Shown here: in pieces, positions 8,054 to 16,050 of the stretch
How positions within the stretch are numbered: the first letter of the stretch is position 1
Layout of the letters: each line of letters begins with the position of its first letter
Assembly: GCA_963763885.1 (NCBI GenBank)
Contig: CAVXQD010000003.1
Span: forward strand, 496,001-560,000
Length of the DNA: 64,000 nucleotides
Origin: JANNBN01 sp963763885
Lineage (GTDB): Bacteria; Actinomycetota; Acidimicrobiia; Acidimicrobiales; JANYDT01
Direction: 5' to 3'
Made by a program: the position numbers and the translations under genes
The notes under the pieces: model-generated
What the model was told of the DNA's origin: nothing
Database searches by the model: none
The model's input: the letters and a program-made list of their open reading frames with translations, nothing else

Positions 8054-8716
8054 GTGAAAATTGGAATGCTTGGTGGTACAGGTCCAGCTGGGGCAGCACT
8101 TGCTGCTCGATTGGCCGCTGCGGGATACGACGTGGCGGTTGGTTCGCGGTCGCGTTACAAGGCGATGGAAATCGTCGATGGGCTGAAGGAAAAGTGGCCT
8201 GAATACGATCTCAAGCTGCACGCGTGCTCCAACTTCGACGCTGCAGTCTTCGGCGAACTCATCATCATCGCCACGCCGTGGGATTCCACTGCCACCATGG
8301 CGCTCAGCGTGGCAGACCACCTGGCAGACAAGGTTGTGGTGTCCATGGCCAACGCCTTGGCAAAGGTGGGTAACGAGTTCGAACCGTTGGTGCCACCACG
8401 CGGCAGCGTCGCCGCAAGCGTGCAAGCGCTGGTGCCAAAGGCACGCGTGGCAGCAGCGTTCCATCACCTCCCTGCCCGTGAACTGGGCGATCTGAACAAG
8501 CCGGTGGAGTCCGACGTGCTCATCTGCTCGGACCACAAGAGCGCAACACAGGCCGTTTCCGAGATCACCGCCAAGATCCCCGGGTGTCGACCGCTTGACT
8601 CCGGCTCGTTGGCCAATGCCACCACCATCGAGGCATTTACCGCCGTGCTGTTGCAGCTCAACGTGCGCTACCGCACACGAAGCGCGCTCCGGCTCACCGG
8701 CATCAACCTCGACTAG
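8054..8716 (+). CDS. npdG: NADPH-dependent F420 reductase
   Basis: Transfers hydride between NADPH and the deazaflavin cofactor F420, supplying F420H2 or recycling NADPH. About 220 residues from GTG 8054, chosen because the N-terminus VKIGMLGGTGPAG is the dinucleotide-binding loop at which the family normally begins; an ATG-initiated longer form from 7985 looks non-homologous. SRSRYKAMEIVDGL, IIATPWDS, SMANALAKVG, AAFHHLPARELGD and VLICSDHKSA blocks are diagnostic of the actinobacterial family. Its presence implies that the organism makes F420. Confidence 0.93.
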   Translation: MKIGMLGGTGPAGAALAARLAAAGYDVAVGSRSRYKAMEIVDGLKEKWPEYDLKLHACSNFDAAVFGELIIIATPWDSTATMALSVADHLADKVVVSMANALAKVGNEFEPLVPPRGSVAASVQALVPKARVAAAFHHLPARELGDLNKPVESDVLICSDHKSATQAVSEITAKIPGCRPLDSGSLANATTIEAFTAVLLQLNVRYRTRSALRLTGINLD

Positions 8717-8807
8717 TGCCAGCCGTGCCGCAAACGATTCGGCAGCGCCACGCTCACTCCGTGTCATTACGGCACCTGTCGGACTGGTAGAACCGACCCT
8801 CGTGAAC

Positions 8808-9926
8808 ATGCGCCTGTACGACACCGCCCGCAAAGACGTGGTGCCTTTTGAACCGGGGCCAATCGTCACCTTGTATACGTGTGGGGTTACCCCGTACGAC
8901 ACCACGCATATCGGGCACGCCACGGTGTTCATCACCTACGACGTGTTGCAGCGTCGGCTGAGGGATCTTGGTCATGAGACACGTTGCGTTCGCAACGTCA
9001 CCGACGTCGACGATTCCATCCTCGGCAAGTCACGTGAGATCGGGGTTCACTACCTTGATCTCGCCGCTGCCGAGATGGCCAAGTTCGACGCGGACATGGC
9101 TGCACTAGGTCAGCTCAAGAGTTTCTCCGAGCCGCGTGCAACCAGCGCCATTTCGGAAATTCTTGGTTTCATCGACACCATGATTCGCTCCGGTCACGCG
9201 TACGAAGCAGGCGGCTCGGTGTACTTCGAAGTGGCTACGTTCCCGAAGTTCGGGCAGATCTCGGGCTACGACCGCGCACGCATGTTGGAGTACGCGGCAG
9301 AGCGCGGCGGCAATGTCACAGACGCCAACAAAAGAGACCCTCTCGACTTTGTCCTGTGGCAGCCGTCGTTGTCCGACGAACCAGCATGGGAATCGCGATG
9401 GGGTGCTGGTCGTCCGGGCTGGCACATTGAGTGCAGCGCGTTGTGTATGCGAGAGCACGCAACGTCAACCATCGACCTGCATGGCGGCGGCGAAGACCTC
9501 ATCTTCCCCCACCATGAGTGTGAAGCTGCGCAAAGCGAAGCAGTCACCGGCCAGCCGCTTGCTCGCCACTGGATGCATCAGGCTTACGTCAAGCTTGGCG
9601 GCATCAAGATGAGCAAGTCGCTCGGCAACCTTGTCTATGTGTCCAAACTGCTCGAAGCGGGTTGGGACCCTATGGCCATTCGCCTGGTCGTGGTCAGCCA
9701 CCACTACCGAGACGGTTGGGAATGGTTCGACCACTTGCTGCCAACAGCACAAGGCCGGTTGGAGAAATGGCGCGCGGCTGGGTCAGGTGATGGTGCGCTC
9801 GAGGCAGTCCGTGACCGTCTCGATGACGACCTCGATACCCCTGGCGCCGTTGCAGCTATCGACGCAGCGGTCGCTGCAGGTCGTGGAGCGTCGGCGGCCG
9901 CGGCTCTTCTGGGCATTGCGCTCTAG
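8808..9926 (+). CDS. mshC: L-cysteine:1D-myo-inositol 2-amino-2-deoxy-glucopyranoside ligase (mycothiol) or cysteinyl-tRNA synthetase paralogue
   Basis: Class I aminoacyl-tRNA-synthetase-like ligase of 372 residues from ATG 8808 (GTG 8802 is also in frame). The zinc Cys25 is followed by TPYDTTHIGHA, where the HIGH box is preceded by TPYD as in MshC; CysS normally has PTVYD. RNVTDVDDSIL, the zinc-binding WHIECSALC, HGGGEDLIFPHHECE and KMSKSLGN (about 268) are all present. The protein ends soon after the stem-contact region, without the CysS anticodon-binding domain. Length and TPYD favour MshC, which attaches Cys to GlcN-inositol in mycothiol synthesis. It is somewhat shorter than usual (~410). 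Confidence 0.8.
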   Translation: MRLYDTARKDVVPFEPGPIVTLYTCGVTPYDTTHIGHATVFITYDVLQRRLRDLGHETRCVRNVTDVDDSILGKSREIGVHYLDLAAAEMAKFDADMAALGQLKSFSEPRATSAISEILGFIDTMIRSGHAYEAGGSVYFEVATFPKFGQISGYDRARMLEYAAERGGNVTDANKRDPLDFVLWQPSLSDEPAWESRWGAGRPGWHIECSALCMREHATSTIDLHGGGEDLIFPHHECEAAQSEAVTGQPLARHWMHQAYVKLGGIKMSKSLGNLVYVSKLLEAGWDPMAIRLVVVSHHYRDGWEWFDHLLPTAQGRLEKWRAAGSGDGALEAVRDRLDDDLDTPGAVAAIDAAVAAGRGASAAAALLGIAL

Positions 9927-9962
9927 TCGCCTCTCAGCGGCCCTAGTCGGGCAGTAGAAGTG

Positions 9963-12392
9963 TCAGCCCTGGACAAGGTGAACGGGGTCGCCGAGCAGCT
10001 GCACGGTCCAGGTTGTTTGGTCGGTCATTTCCACGTACCCGGTATCCCAGGTCTTCTGTAGTGGCGTGTAGCGTATACGCCACCAGCCACCTTCTGGCAG
10101 GTTGGTCGAATCCACACACGGCGTTGTGTCCGTTCCGGTTCCGGAGTTGCAGCCGTAATCCTTGGGGATCTGAATCTGCAACGCAACGGTGCGGTCGTTG
10201 AATCGACCTGCCTGGCACGAGACCAAGCTGCCGGCCAGCGAGCACAGACCGCTTGGTGTTCCGGATCCTGTGTACGGCTTGATGAGTGGTGAGAATCCAG
10301 CCCTTGACTGCAGGATGCCAGTTTCAACGGTGGCTGTGCACAAGGAGTTCCCGAAGGTAGTGGCGGTAGGTGTGTACCCCGGCGCACTTGAAAGCGACGT
10401 GTCCCAATGTCCAGCGACGGAAAGCTTGACCTGGTTGGTCTGGCCATTACCGACACAGACGTCTGGCATAGCTTGGCCGTTGGGAGCCAACGCGTTAGCC
10501 GAATCAATGCGGTTCACGCCCGGGTTCCAGATGCTCCAGTCGAACGGCTGCACGCAGTAGTTGGTGCCAATCATTGTGGTGCTTGGGCACTGGGTGGCGC
10601 TGCTGATGGGGCGAAGAACCTCAACGGTGTCGCCACCTTCGCCGACGTCCCACAACTGCAGCACGACGGTCTTGTTGCGGAACAGCGAGGCGGGTGACAA
10701 CTGGGCGAGGTAGAAGTCCGAGATTCCAGGAACGGAAGCAAACACCGACATCGATGAGTCACCAGAAACTGACGGGCAGGTCGATCCGGAGGTGAGCGAT
10801 GAGCAGCTTTCGAATTCGGTGCCGAACGATGCCCGTATTGAGAACGCGTTGGTGCCGTACGCCGCGGCGGAGGAAATCGTGCGGACATTGATCCGGTAAC
10901 GGCCACGAGGTTGCCCGGATGCAATGGTCATGATGCTGCGCCACTTGCTGGCGTTGTTGGCGCAGTCTGGATCCGCTGCAGCGTCGCCCGTCGGCAATGC
11001 GGTCAACTCGACGTCGCCGCCAACAGCGTCCGGAATGTAGTCATGGTTGGCGTCCGGTACCGGTGTCAACGACCCGTCGACCCCGACGATTGTCCAGGAA
11101 TCGGTAGCGTTCATACATGTGCCGAAACGCTGAATCTTGTTGAGTTCCGTTGCTGAACTTGTTCGGTTGACCGATGCAGGAGCGTCGAGCGGGACGTCAT
11201 CGGAGTAGTCAACCGGCGTTCCGTCTGTCCCGTACAGCCGCACTTCGGTCACGACTCGCACGTCGGACGGCGAAACCATGCCAGCGGAGAGCGAACCTTT
11301 GCAGACCGCCTGATTCAACAGGTATGCCGTTGACGTGCACGCGTTACTGCCGGTGCGCCGGACGCCGTACTGATCTGGTTTCGTGACGATGTTGCTGGAG
11401 AGGAAACGCTGCAAGGAGTCGGGGTTATATACCGGGTCGAACATCTCGATGTTCAGGGCCTCGCTGGTCGTCTGACCCGCAGGGCATGGCGGCGGAGGAA
11501 TTGCGCCGCCCGAGACAAGCGGCAGACATGGCACGTCGACGATGTAGTTGTAACCCTGCGGGTTGTGATCACGGTTGATCGAAACGGCGGGGAACAGACC
11601 CGATACTGAGGCGGTGACGTTGTCCTGCATTTTGGCAAGACGTTCTGGCTGCTCGGCTGCTGCGTTCACCCAGTCACACAACCGGTAGAAGCGGTTGCTG
11701 CCGACGTTGCCGGGAGCGTAGTTAGCGTTCATGTTGGTGCCGTCGTAACGGCTGGACAACTGATCGCCCGCTTCTTTCGCTGCGCATGGACCGGCGACAG
11801 ACAACCAGAAATTCTGTGGCGTGGTCGACATGCCGGCACCTGTAGTAGTGGGCAAACCTGTCAGTGGATCATTTGCACCATTGATGTCGCCCGTCCCAAT
11901 GGCGTTGAGAACAGAACCCAACGGAATGTTGGAGACGTACTCTGCGGTGGATGTTCGCGTGATGTCCCAGAACTCTTTAAACAGACTTCCGAAGAACAGC
12001 TTCACGCGGCTGTCACGTACGGTCACCTGGAGACGCCGGTTGGTGCCGACAGGAGCGTTCGATGTGACAGAGACGCCACCTTCGCCGTTCTGCAAACCGT
12101 TGCGCAACGCAACTTCGTACGCCACGTTCTGTGCGTCAGGAAGGTTGGGCATACGGACTACGCCAGCAAGCGCCGCGGTGTCTGCGATGCGTTGAATCTC
12201 GACGGTCTTTGAGTAGTAGTAGGTGACGTCCGTTGCGGCTGAAACCAACACAAGCAACAACGGCAACATGATGACCGTGGTGACCATGATGTAGCCGCGT
12301 TCGTCGCGTCGGCCCATGATGCGGGCCACGAGGCGAGAACGTCTTGTTGCCTTTTTCCGTTGCACGCTACGGATACCGGTTGAAGCCGACAT
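9963..12392 (-). CDS. TadG-like Flp pilus-assembly/secreted protein (cassette 1)
   Basis: 809 residues with one N-terminal membrane segment (about 34-55, after the basic RDERGYIMVTT) in the style of TadE/TadG pseudopilin-like proteins, then AATDVTYYYSKTVEIQRIADTAALAG, the usual Flp-associated helix. A large extracytoplasmic part with several Cys pairs follows and ends in TTWTVQLLGDPVHLVQG. The same C-terminal signature and internal blocks (xALGTGDxxG, FWLxxxGxCAAKExGDxL) recur in the cassette-2 protein at 56187-57983. Its start overlaps the stop of the upstream TadE-like gene at 12392, so it is the last gene of a three-gene minus-strand operon. Export or assembly role is inferred. Confidence 0.82.
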   Translation of the reverse strand: MSASTGIRSVQRKKATRRSRLVARIMGRRDERGYIMVTTVIMLPLLLVLVSAATDVTYYYSKTVEIQRIADTAALAGVVRMPNLPDAQNVAYEVALRNGLQNGEGGVSVTSNAPVGTNRRLQVTVRDSRVKLFFGSLFKEFWDITRTSTAEYVSNIPLGSVLNAIGTGDINGANDPLTGLPTTTGAGMSTTPQNFWLSVAGPCAAKEAGDQLSSRYDGTNMNANYAPGNVGSNRFYRLCDWVNAAAEQPERLAKMQDNVTASVSGLFPAVSINRDHNPQGYNYIVDVPCLPLVSGGAIPPPPCPAGQTTSEALNIEMFDPVYNPDSLQRFLSSNIVTKPDQYGVRRTGSNACTSTAYLLNQAVCKGSLSAGMVSPSDVRVVTEVRLYGTDGTPVDYSDDVPLDAPASVNRTSSATELNKIQRFGTCMNATDSWTIVGVDGSLTPVPDANHDYIPDAVGGDVELTALPTGDAAADPDCANNASKWRSIMTIASGQPRGRYRINVRTISSAAAYGTNAFSIRASFGTEFESCSSLTSGSTCPSVSGDSSMSVFASVPGISDFYLAQLSPASLFRNKTVVLQLWDVGEGGDTVEVLRPISSATQCPSTTMIGTNYCVQPFDWSIWNPGVNRIDSANALAPNGQAMPDVCVGNGQTNQVKLSVAGHWDTSLSSAPGYTPTATTFGNSLCTATVETGILQSRAGFSPLIKPYTGSGTPSGLCSLAGSLVSCQAGRFNDRTVALQIQIPKDYGCNSGTGTDTTPCVDSTNLPEGGWWRIRYTPLQKTWDTGYVEMTDQTTWTVQLLGDPVHLVQG

Positions 12393-13195
12393 CAGTTCGC
12401 CCTCCGAGGCTCGATCTGGATCACTGTGTTGTGGCGGACCTTGCGGTCAGGGATGACGCCGGTGACGGAGTCGTACTGCGTCTGCATGTAGAAGCCGACG
12501 TAATCGACAGGCCCATTCATCCAGTCCGTACGAAAGCCGCCTGGCCAAAACCGGTCAAGGCTTGGGTTCGTGTCCACCGTGTTGCGGTCGTAGATGAACG
12601 ACCCCATAGATGCTGGAACAAGGGCGACGTTGCGCTTGTAATAGATGTTGCAAGCGATGGTCGCTCGGTCGTTGACCCAGTCGAAGTCTTCTGGTGTGGG
12701 CGACCCATCAGGGGCAACGAACACGCCATGGGGTTCCGAGGCATCCGTGCCGTACACACCCGCCTCTGCTTCTGCGAGGCACTCGGCTGGGACGGAGTCT
12801 TTGATGTTCTTGGCGCGGTACACAATGATGTAGTCGAGCTTTCCGCCCAGGTTGTTGAGCTGGCTTTTCACAGCCTTGATCGCCGAGTAATCGGCGGTAC
12901 TGGAACGACCGGCGACAGCGATTTCGTGGGCGGCTTCTGACGACGCGTTGCGGCCAGTGCTCCAATGCATGAAGAAGATTCCGAACTCGATGAGCGCCAG
13001 CACGATCCCCATGAAGATGCCGAACACGAGGGCACCTTCCACAAGAGCTGCGCCGCGTTCCTCCGAACGATCGGCTGTTCTGCCCTCGCCTGAGCGCCGT
13101 TGGAAACGACGTCGAACGGCGTCACCCGAGCGGGTAACTCGGGAAGACTGACGGGTGGCGCGACGACGCAGGGAAGGGGAAGTGGAAGTCAGCAT
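12392..13195 (-). CDS. TadE-like protein (cassette 1)
   Basis: 267 residues. A long Arg-rich cytoplasmic N-terminus leads to SEERGAALVEGALVFGIFMG, the classic TadE E-R-G-A-x-x-V-E signature with the hydrophobic segment at about 52-72 and EFGIFFMHW following. A periplasmic/extracellular domain then has paired Cys and CNIYYKRN, matching CNIYYLSDF in the cassette-2 paralogue. Overlaps both neighbours by one base at 13195 and 12392, indicating translational coupling. Probably a minor pseudopilin of a Tad-type surface structure; no tadA/B/C ATPase or platform genes lie in the window. Confidence 0.82.
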   Translation of the reverse strand: MLTSTSPSLRRRATRQSSRVTRSGDAVRRRFQRRSGEGRTADRSEERGAALVEGALVFGIFMGIVLALIEFGIFFMHWSTGRNASSEAAHEIAVAGRSSTADYSAIKAVKSQLNNLGGKLDYIIVYRAKNIKDSVPAECLAEAEAGVYGTDASEPHGVFVAPDGSPTPEDFDWVNDRATIACNIYYKRNVALVPASMGSFIYDRNTVDTNPSLDRFWPGGFRTDWMNGPVDYVGFYMQTQYDSVTGVIPDRKVRHNTVIQIEPRRAN

Positions 13196-15900
13196 CAGGT
13201 ATTGCCGTCGATGATGACGACCGTTGTGGTTGTGGCCGGGCGGGTCGTCGTCGTGGTGGGTCGAGTAGTCGTTGTTGTCGGCCGGGTTGTCGTTGTGGTG
13301 CTTGTGGTCGTTGTAGGTCGGGTTGTTGTAGTGGTGCTCGTCGTTGTTGTCGGACGCGTTGTTGTGGTGGTGGTTGTAGTGCTGGTTGTAGTGGTTGCCC
13401 GAGTCGTCGTTGTTGCGATCGTCGTCGTCGTTGCCGCCCGGGTGGTGGTGGTCGCGGCACGGGTGGTTGTCGTTGCGGCACGGGTTGTCGTTGTTGCGGC
13501 ACGGGTTGTCGTTGTCGCTGGACGTGTCGTGCTGGTGGTCGCCCGAGTCGTTGTGGTGGTCGCTCGTGTCGTGGTCGTTGCGGGTCGCGTGGTTGTGGTG
13601 GTCGCTCGTGTAGTGGTTGTCGCAGGTCGAGTGGTTGTGGTTGTGGTCGACGTCGTCGTGGGCGTGTCGTCATCGGTGATCGTCACGGTGCCCGTGACGG
13701 TGTTGGCCGCAGTTCCAACTCCGCCGACGGCGTTAACGGTGAATGATTCAGTCGGTTCGATCACTGAGTCGTTGGTCGTGTTGACGGTAACGGTCTTGCT
13801 TGTTTGTCCGGCGAGGAACGTGACAGCGGTTGTCTGAGCGGCGTAGTCGCTGGTAGAGATGGCAGTTCCGTTCACCGTGCTGAATGTAACGGTGACGTCC
13901 TGGAAACTTGCCCTGCTGAGGGTGATGGTGAAAGTGGTCGAGCCACCTTCAATGACAGTCACCGATGTGGGTGTCATCCCAACTGTTGGCGGGCTGTCGT
14001 TGTCGTTGATCAAACCGATCGCCGAACTGGTGCCAATCGTGAGCGGCGACGATGGATTGCTGAGCACCACAGTCAGGTCTTCTGGGGACAACTCGTCGAT
14101 GCTGTCGTTGATGGTGGTGACTGTGGCGGACGCCGTGGTCACACCTGCAGCAAACGTTACGGTTGCGAGACTGACCCCGGTGTAATCCAGCGTGCTCGTG
14201 GCAGTGCCGCTCACTGTCGACCATTTCACCGTCAACGCCGTGGAGGCCGGGTGATCCAGCGTAATTGGGAAGACGAGGTTGCTTCCTTCGTTGACGCCAG
14301 CGGGCGGATCGCCGACCGAAACAATCGGCGCTGCGGTTTGATCTGTGATGTTGCCAAGACCTACGAGCTTGCCGCCGGTGCTGCTTGCGCCTGACAGAAC
14401 CACAAGGTTCACCCTGAAGCGTTCGGAGGTCTCCGTGATGTTGTCGGTGTTGGTGCTGACCGTAAGTGTCTTGGTTGTCTGACCGGGAGCAAAGGTCACA
14501 CCGGTCGCTGTCACGACGTCATAGTCACCAGGAGCTACGGCGGTGTCGTCAGCGGTTGACCAGTTGAACGATGCTGACGTCCCCATCGGCTGGCTCATCG
14601 TGACGGTAAACGTCGCGTCGCCGCCTTCGTTGACGGTGACGTCGTTGACCGACAGGGTGGGCTGCGCGTCGTCGTCGTTGATCGTGACGACGCCAGTTGT
14701 TTTGCCGGCCAGGTTGCCGCTGGAATCCTTGAGGCCAGCTGACCCGTTCCGCAAGGTCAGCGTGAAGCCTTCTGGCTGCTCGAAGAACGAGTCATCGATG
14801 ATCGGTATGCATACGTCTTGGCTGGTAACGCCGGCTGGCAGGTTCACGGTGACGTTCTGGGCGTCGTAATCCAGGCCATCCTCGGCCGTGTCGTCGGCAG
14901 TCGTGAGCACCACGGATTGCGGGGTGTCCAACGCAATGTTGATAGAAACGCGAACGCTTGCGCAGTTTCCAACCGTTGGACTCTCGGTCACGGTTGCGTC
15001 AGTAACGGTGATCTGAACTGAGGTCGCGGCCGCGATGCACGTGGAGTCCACCGTGGGATCGCACTGGCGAAGGGTCTCGTTCACCAGTGGGTGCGGCTCC
15101 AACCGGAACATCGTCCAGTCGGACAGCTTCTGCTCGTCGCGGATGAACCCCGTCACGAAGTTGTGGTGCAACTTGACGTAGATACCCATCGACGTGGCGC
15201 CGTTGAGGCTGCGCAGGCGGAGTGGGATTCCGTTGGCGTCGGAGCCGGTTGGGCAGTACGGAAGGGTGGGGCTGGTGGAGCCGGGAATGCAGTTGAACGT
15301 CTCTTCAAGGCGCGTGCGGTCGAAGCCCCCGTCGGCTTCGTAGAAGTAGTCCAGGTTGTCGAACAACTTGAGGTTTGTACCCTCGATCAACGTTGCATCG
15401 GTGTAGATGTTGCAGACGTAGTTGACGCCGGCTGCAGCGCTGAGGCAGATGCTGGGTGGGCGGCCGCTGCTGATTGCGAACGGTTGCGATCCGGAACGTG
15501 CTGGGGTGCCGTAGACAATGATCTTCTCGACGCTGGACATCTTGCCGCCAAGGCCGGACTCAATTGCACGCAGGATGGTGAAGTCGTCGAAGTCGGTGTT
15601 GCCGCGGTTGCATCCTCCGGTCGAAGTGCCAGATCCCGTATCGGCACATGGGGTGGAAGCGACACGTCCGGCAAGACGTGTAGCGACGTTGAGGTCGTGT
15701 TTGGTGGCCATCAGCAGGCCGTATTCGCCGCCGCCCAATGCAAGCGTCAGCAGCAACGTGCCCACGAGTGCCATTTCGACCGCTGCGGCGCCGCGTTCAG
15801 AGCGGCGTTTCGCCGGGCGATTTTGAGCGCGTCCTTGGGCGCAAATCACCCTTCGATTGACGAGACGGCTGAGCCGGGACCGTTGATCCGCTTGTTCCAC
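13195..15900 (-). CDS. TadE-like protein with Calx-beta repeats and long Thr-rich tail (cassette 1)
   Basis: 901 residues. The N-terminal TadE signature (RGAAAVEMALVGTLLL, about 37-60) anchors the protein. A Cys-containing TadE ectodomain (to about 275) ends with YVKLHHNFVTGF and FRLEPHPL, mirrored in the cassette-2 homologue. Four Calx-beta-like modules follow (about 285-740), each with VxEG near the start and a terminal INDDD or equivalent acidic turn, typical of Ca2+-binding adhesin repeats. The last ~160 residues are almost purely Thr with regular Arg/Pro/Ala interruptions. First gene of the minus-strand operon; the start at ATG 15900 faces thrS across 150 bp. Likely a surface-exposed adhesive pseudopilin (inference). 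Confidence 0.85.
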   Translation of the reverse strand: MEQADQRSRLSRLVNRRVICAQGRAQNRPAKRRSERGAAAVEMALVGTLLLTLALGGGEYGLLMATKHDLNVATRLAGRVASTPCADTGSGTSTGGCNRGNTDFDDFTILRAIESGLGGKMSSVEKIIVYGTPARSGSQPFAISSGRPPSICLSAAAGVNYVCNIYTDATLIEGTNLKLFDNLDYFYEADGGFDRTRLEETFNCIPGSTSPTLPYCPTGSDANGIPLRLRSLNGATSMGIYVKLHHNFVTGFIRDEQKLSDWTMFRLEPHPLVNETLRQCDPTVDSTCIAAATSVQITVTDATVTESPTVGNCASVRVSINIALDTPQSVVLTTADDTAEDGLDYDAQNVTVNLPAGVTSQDVCIPIIDDSFFEQPEGFTLTLRNGSAGLKDSSGNLAGKTTGVVTINDDDAQPTLSVNDVTVNEGGDATFTVTMSQPMGTSASFNWSTADDTAVAPGDYDVVTATGVTFAPGQTTKTLTVSTNTDNITETSERFRVNLVVLSGASSTGGKLVGLGNITDQTAAPIVSVGDPPAGVNEGSNLVFPITLDHPASTALTVKWSTVSGTATSTLDYTGVSLATVTFAAGVTTASATVTTINDSIDELSPEDLTVVLSNPSSPLTIGTSSAIGLINDNDSPPTVGMTPTSVTVIEGGSTTFTITLSRASFQDVTVTFSTVNGTAISTSDYAAQTTAVTFLAGQTSKTVTVNTTNDSVIEPTESFTVNAVGGVGTAANTVTGTVTITDDDTPTTTSTTTTTTRPATTTTRATTTTTRPATTTTRATTTTTRATTSTTRPATTTTRAATTTTRAATTTTRAATTTTRAATTTTIATTTTRATTTTSTTTTTTTTRPTTTTSTTTTTRPTTTTSTTTTTRPTTTTTRPTTTTTRPATTTTVVIIDGNT
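13210..13680 (-). repeat. Low-complexity tandem repeat encoding a poly-Thr tail
   Basis: About 470 bp of degenerate short repeats (ACNACN runs on the minus strand, interrupted by CGG, GCC and CCG codons) encoding TTTTR, TTTRA and TTTTTRP units. On the plus strand it opens a spurious Val-rich reading frame. Such regions change length by slippage and are prone to assembly collapse. Confidence 0.85.
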
Positions 15901-16050
15901 CCTTTGAGAATCGGGTAACGCACAGTGTCCGCATACGCCAAACAGGGTGGACTTGGGAGAGTGAGTTGCTCAACGCTGAAGACGGGCTCAACTACAAGGC
16001 GCCAGAAATGCCGACCGGGGCCGCTTCCGTGAACAGGTAGTTTTGATGCC

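Noticed and set aside
8808..9926. Annotation as ordinary cysteinyl-tRNA synthetase
   Set aside because: TPYD before the HIGH box and the lack of the C-terminal anticodon-binding domain fit MshC better; kept as an alternative in the entry.
13100..13837. Long plus-strand Val/Arg-rich reading frame
   Set aside because: It is the antisense of the poly-Thr tail of the TadE-like gene; ACN codons read as GTN-type Val on the other strand. The minus-strand product has clear domains and signal structure.
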